Under the pieces are notes generated by a model. It had not been told where the DNA came from. It saw only the letters and a program-made list of their open reading frames with translations, and did no database searches. DNA of 9,207 nt, taken from NCBI GenBank assembly GCA_946630405.1, contig CAMOYW010000020.1:1-9207 (forward strand), given 5' to 3'. Shown one piece after another: positions 6,582 through 9,207 of the stretch (positions are counted from its first letter, which is position 1; every line of letters starts with the position of its first letter). The stretch comes from an uncultured Clostridia bacterium (GTDB taxonomy: Bacteria; Bacillota; Clostridia; Lachnospirales; CAG-274). Made by a program: the position numbers and the translations under genes.

Positions 6582-7667
6582 TTACTTGAAAGAGCTTTTG
6601 AAAAAGTCTTCGATTTTGGCAAACGGTATTTTAGTGGTGCCATCGTAAAGGTCTACATGGTTTGCGTTTGCAACTATATACATCTCTTTGGGTTCGGTGG
6701 CAGTTTCGTATGCCTTTTCGCTAAATGCTTTGGAATGTGCGTTTTCACCCGCAATAAACAGGAGAGGTATATCAAGCTCGCTTAAGTGGGTGTTTGAAGG
6801 GAAGGTCATCATATCTCCCGCAGAGGCGGAATTAATGTTTCCGAGTGCGTTTTGATGCCATCCTCTTTTCATACCGTAGAAGGAAAAGAATTCGGCGGTT
6901 ATTTCGTCAAGTCCTTCGGGAATTGCATCTACGGGAGCATCGGGGTAGGATTTATTGTATTCATAGTTTCCGCTTTCAAACGAAGCCCAGCGGGAATGAC
7001 TGCTCTGTTCTATCTGCTGTTTACGTGCATCGCCGCTTGTGCTGTTCATAAGGTCCGTTATATCATACATTACGGAAGTAGCAACGGCTTTTATTCTTGA
7101 ATCCATAGCTGCCGCGGAAAGAGCAAATCCTCCGCTTCCGCAAATACCTATGACACCTATTTTGTTTTTGTCAACAAAGTTTTGAACTCCGAGATAGTCA
7201 ACGGCTGCACTGAAATCTTCTGCATACATTGCGGTCGAGGCGGTCATTCTGGGCTGTCCTCCGCTGTAACCGTGATATGCGGGGTCAATTGCCAACACAA
7301 CAAAACCTCTTTGTGCAAGTTCATTTGCATACACTCCGGGGCCCTGTTCTTTTACTCCGCCAAAAGGAGGTCCAACTATAATTGCGGGATACTGTTTTCT
7401 TGCATCCATATTTTTTGCGGTATAAAGATCGGCGGCTATTTCAATGCCGAAACGATTGTTATAATAAACATGTTTTCTGTTTACTTTGTTTGACAATTCA
7501 AATATGTAGTGTTCTTCGGAAGGGGAAACCCTTATAGCCGAATTAGGATTTGTTGCAGACATAGATACCTCCGTTTTAGAGTTTGACGGCGGTGTTTGTG
7601 TGAATGATGTTGTTGCTATACTCGAAACGAGTATTCCCGTTAACAGAATAAGATTAAGTTTTTTCAT
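6582..7667 (-). CDS. Exported alpha/beta hydrolase, dienelactone-hydrolase-like with Cys nucleophile
   Basis: The product has 361 residues. The start codon (complement of 7665-7667) has AGGAG (complement of 7676-7680) at 8 nt. Residues 1 to about 23 (MKKLNLILLTGILVSSIATT) form a Sec-type signal peptide without a lipobox, so the enzyme is exported. A Ser/Thr/Asn-rich linker to about 50 precedes the hydrolase fold: oxyanion-loop GPPFGG (99-104), nucleophile elbow GVIGICGSGG with C176, acidic residue E308 in IAGENAHS, and catalytic His H337 in ANANHVDLYD. A GxCxG-type elbow is a feature of the dienelactone hydrolase group and of YcjY-like proteins. Here the residue two after Cys is Ser (S178), which as I recall occurs in relatives of this family. 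The substrate is unknown; an ester or peptide-like bond of an extracellular compound is plausible. It has its own promoter and a terminator shared with glgD. Confidence 0.85.
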   Translation of the reverse strand: MKKLNLILLTGILVSSIATTSFTQTPPSNSKTEVSMSATNPNSAIRVSPSEEHYIFELSNKVNRKHVYYNNRFGIEIAADLYTAKNMDARKQYPAIIVGPPFGGVKEQGPGVYANELAQRGFVVLAIDPAYHGYSGGQPRMTASTAMYAEDFSAAVDYLGVQNFVDKNKIGVIGICGSGGFALSAAAMDSRIKAVATSVMYDITDLMNSTSGDARKQQIEQSSHSRWASFESGNYEYNKSYPDAPVDAIPEGLDEITAEFFSFYGMKRGWHQNALGNINSASAGDMMTFPSNTHLSELDIPLLFIAGENAHSKAFSEKAYETATEPKEMYIVANANHVDLYDGTTKIPFAKIEDFFKSSFK

Positions 7668-7702
7668 ATATGGTACTCCTTTCTTTTGCTTTTATTAGCG
7701 TA

Positions 7703-7731
7703 ATTATATACCATATCATGAAAAATAACAA
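7703..7731 (-). promoter_or_regulatory. Promoter of the exported hydrolase gene
   Basis: Read on the - strand, TTGTTA (complement of 7726-7731) and TATAAT (complement of 7703-7708) are separated by 17 bp. Transcription should start near 7696, giving a leader of about 30 nt before the ATG at 7667. An 8-bp inverted repeat, ATATGGTA (7668-7675) and TACCATAT (7709-7716), flanks the region from the start codon to the -10 box. Confidence 0.6.
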
Positions 7732-7781
7732 ATATCTATATTGAATACCCGAACATAACTAAAAAGAATGACAAATTATTT

Positions 7782-8432
7782 TTACTTTGAAGCAACGGGG
7801 AAATCAAAGTATATATCGGGGTAGGGTTCATCCTTAAGAGTAAAATGCCACCATTCGCAGTCTATGGGCATAAAGCCGTTGCGAAGCATAGCGTTTCTGA
7901 GAAGCATACGGTTATCGTATTGCTGCTGCGTTATTCCTTTAAAATCGGGGTGAGATTCTTCACCGAACCAATCAAAAGGACTTCCCATATCTACATCTTT
8001 TCCGGTTTGCATATTAAATAATGTCAAATCTACGGTGCTACCTCTGCTGTGACTTGATTTTCCCGCTATATATCCTTTTTTAAAAAGCTCCTGCTTTTCA
8101 AGATTGGGGTAAAAAATAGGTTTCATACGAATATCAAGATCTTCAATTCCCCACATCACAAAGTGTTTTACCGCATTAACCGGACGATAGGCATCGTATA
8201 TTTTTAGGCGGTAGCCTTGTACTATCATTTCATTACTAACGGTTTTTAATGCTCGAGCTGCTTTTTTGGTCAATAAAGCACAGGGTTCTTCGTAGCCGTC
8301 TATTCTGCTGCCGATAAAGTTATAAGTGGAATAATAGCGAATCTCCTGAATTATATCGGGTATGTATTCGCCAAGTAATACAAAATCGGAGTTGTCGTTT
8401 ATGATCATTTCCGTATAATCAAGAGCTTTCAT
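7782..8432 (-). CDS. D-Ala-D-Ala dipeptidase (VanX/DdpX-like, M15D family)
   Basis: The product has 216 residues. The ATG at complement 8430-8432 is chosen because GGAGG (complement of 8438-8442) lies 5 nt before it; an in-frame TTG 33 bp further upstream has no such site. It is a zinc metallopeptidase that splits D-Ala-D-Ala. Visible family residues are R83 in DAYRPVNA (substrate-binding Arg), the zinc ligands H128 and D135 in SSHSRGSTVD, and E193 and H196 in EWWHF (catalytic Glu and third zinc ligand). VanX of enterococci is about 202 residues, so the size fits. No signal peptide is present, so it acts in the cytoplasm, as VanX does. No vanH, vanA or vanRS homologue is seen here, so recycling of peptidoglycan dipeptide is a more likely role than glycopeptide resistance. 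No clear promoter of its own is visible. Confidence 0.9.
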   Translation of the reverse strand: MKALDYTEMIINDNSDFVLLGEYIPDIIQEIRYYSTYNFIGSRIDGYEEPCALLTKKAARALKTVSNEMIVQGYRLKIYDAYRPVNAVKHFVMWGIEDLDIRMKPIFYPNLEKQELFKKGYIAGKSSHSRGSTVDLTLFNMQTGKDVDMGSPFDWFGEESHPDFKGITQQQYDNRMLLRNAMLRNGFMPIDCEWWHFTLKDEPYPDIYFDFPVASK

Positions 8433-8454
8433 ATGTACCTCCACATACTTAATG

Positions 8455-8491
8455 ACAAATGGCAAGGGTCGTTGTTACCCTTGCCGTTTGT
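8455..8491 (-). terminator. Hairpin between alsD and the dipeptidase gene, probable terminator of alsD
   Basis: Positions 8455-8469 pair with 8477-8491 over 15 bp (perfect 9-bp core GGCAAGGGT/ACCCTTGCC) around a 7-nt loop. It starts 15 bp beyond the alsD stop in the - direction. On the - strand the T-run after the core is interrupted (CATTTGTCATT), so termination may be partial and the dipeptidase gene may receive read-through. Confidence 0.65.
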
Positions 8492-8506
8492 TAAAATGAA
8501 CTGTTT

Positions 8507-9207
8507 TTATTTTTCGTTTGTTTCTACTTTTTTGATGTCTTCAGATTGATCTTGTGTTAAATCAAGGGATGTAAACTTATCACCTTCGGGAAGGTGCATA
8601 TTAAAGCTGTCGGTATAGTCCCAGCTGAGCTTTGCGGTATTTATATCTACGTCAAGCATATGACCTCCGCTCTGTTTATCTTCCGATACGAAGTGGAAAT
8701 GCCAACCAACCGCATTAAGGTCATTCATGTATTCGGGGCAATAAAGTCCTACGATAGTCCCGTTTGTGTTTTCAAAATTGAATTCACGCTGATCTGTTGA
8801 AAGTGCTTCTGCAAGTGTCTTATAAGGCTCTTCCTGTTTAAGCTCACTTCTTGCAAATACTTTGTTAAATGAACCGTCTATTCTAACCATATAGAAGCGA
8901 TTCTTTCCAAACTCGTTTACCTTATCGTCCAGATATGCTTTAAGGTCGTTTATGTTTGCTATGCCGCTTATATCTTCACTTTCATCGCTGTCAAAGAATG
9001 TAACGTTTGAAAATGGTATGGTCTCGGTATCGGGAGCAATTTCAACGCTTCCGTCGCTTTTAGCTCTGTATACTTCACCATCAAGCATTATAAGCTCACC
9101 GTTTACGCCTTCAAAGGTACCTATACCTGTATCTCCGTTTTCTTTAAGATCCTTTACCGTAATACTGCCGTAGTAGTCGCCAAGAGTAAGACCTTGAAGT
9201 AGAGATA
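8507..9207 (-). CDS. alsD: Alpha-acetolactate decarboxylase, 5' end outside the window
   Basis: The frame is open from the window end at 9207 to TAA at complement 8507-8509, so 233 residues or nearly the whole domain are visible and the N-terminus (including any signal peptide) is missing. The in-frame ATG at 9088 is internal because the conserved segment LLQGLTLGDYYGS and TFEGVNGELIMLDGE lie upstream of or across it. The enzyme decarboxylates acetolactate to acetoin. Key residues by visible numbering from 9205: zinc ligands H169 and H171 in GWHFHF and H182 in GGHMLD, spaced H-x-H-x10-H as in the known family; an Arg in VFARSELKQ; and a C-terminal Glu in DIKKVETNEK at the position of the family's last metal-site Glu. 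The hairpin at 8455-8491 lies downstream. Neighbouring acetolactate synthase is not in the window. Confidence 0.9.
   Translation of the reverse strand, partial: SLLQGLTLGDYYGSITVKDLKENGDTGIGTFEGVNGELIMLDGEVYRAKSDGSVEIAPDTETIPFSNVTFFDSDESEDISGIANINDLKAYLDDKVNEFGKNRFYMVRIDGSFNKVFARSELKQEEPYKTLAEALSTDQREFNFENTNGTIVGLYCPEYMNDLNAVGWHFHFVSEDKQSGGHMLDVDINTAKLSWDYTDSFNMHLPEGDKFTSLDLTQDQSEDIKKVETNEK

Noticed and set aside
9088..9207. ATG at complement 9088 as the start of the decarboxylase
   Set aside because: The frame stays open to the window edge, and the upstream codons encode conserved family sequence, so the true start lies outside the window.

Overview
The window looks like a chromosomal segment from a low-GC Gram-positive anaerobe, probably a gut Clostridia member (Oscillospiraceae/Ruminococcaceae or a relative). 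The pointers are the adjacent glgC and glgD genes (a Firmicutes arrangement), strong GGAGG-type ribosome binding sites, AT-rich TTGnnn-17-TATAAT promoters, and a multidomain REC-GGDEF-EAL protein of a type common in these bacteria. The taxonomic call is inference. I see no mobile element, CRISPR array, tRNA or rRNA.

Left part (1-882, + strand): the 3' end of a gene for a probable secreted, beta-rich protein, then a 49-codon ORF with its own RBS, then two stem-loops that close the unit.

Signalling unit (about 931-3885, + strand): a clear promoter drives an 829-residue REC-GGDEF-EAL protein with a 270-residue C-terminal extension, followed 16 bp later by a stand-alone 118-residue HPt protein. 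The GGDEF active site is degenerate (SGDVF) and the EAL site is intact, so the protein is predicted to degrade c-di-GMP or sense GTP/c-di-GMP. HPt His65 and REC Asp58 suggest a phosphorelay whose kinase is not in the window.

Glycogen unit (about 3971-6548, + strand): a promoter very like that of the signalling unit precedes an 89-nt leader that can fold into a small four-way junction. It leads into glgC (ADP-glucose pyrophosphorylase) and glgD (its degenerate paralogue), joined by an ATGA overlap. A strong hairpin after glgD serves this unit and the convergent hydrolase gene. No intrinsic terminator is visible between the HPt gene and glgC, so read-through is possible.

Right part (6582-9207, all - strand): alsD (acetolactate decarboxylase, 5' end outside the window), a hairpin, a VanX-like D-Ala-D-Ala dipeptidase, and an exported alpha/beta hydrolase with its own promoter. 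These look like separate housekeeping or metabolic genes.

The most interesting material is the link between the c-di-GMP/phosphorelay module and glycogen synthesis (shared promoter architecture, a repeated AT-rich motif, no terminator) and the possible structured leader of glgC. No wholly new system is evident.
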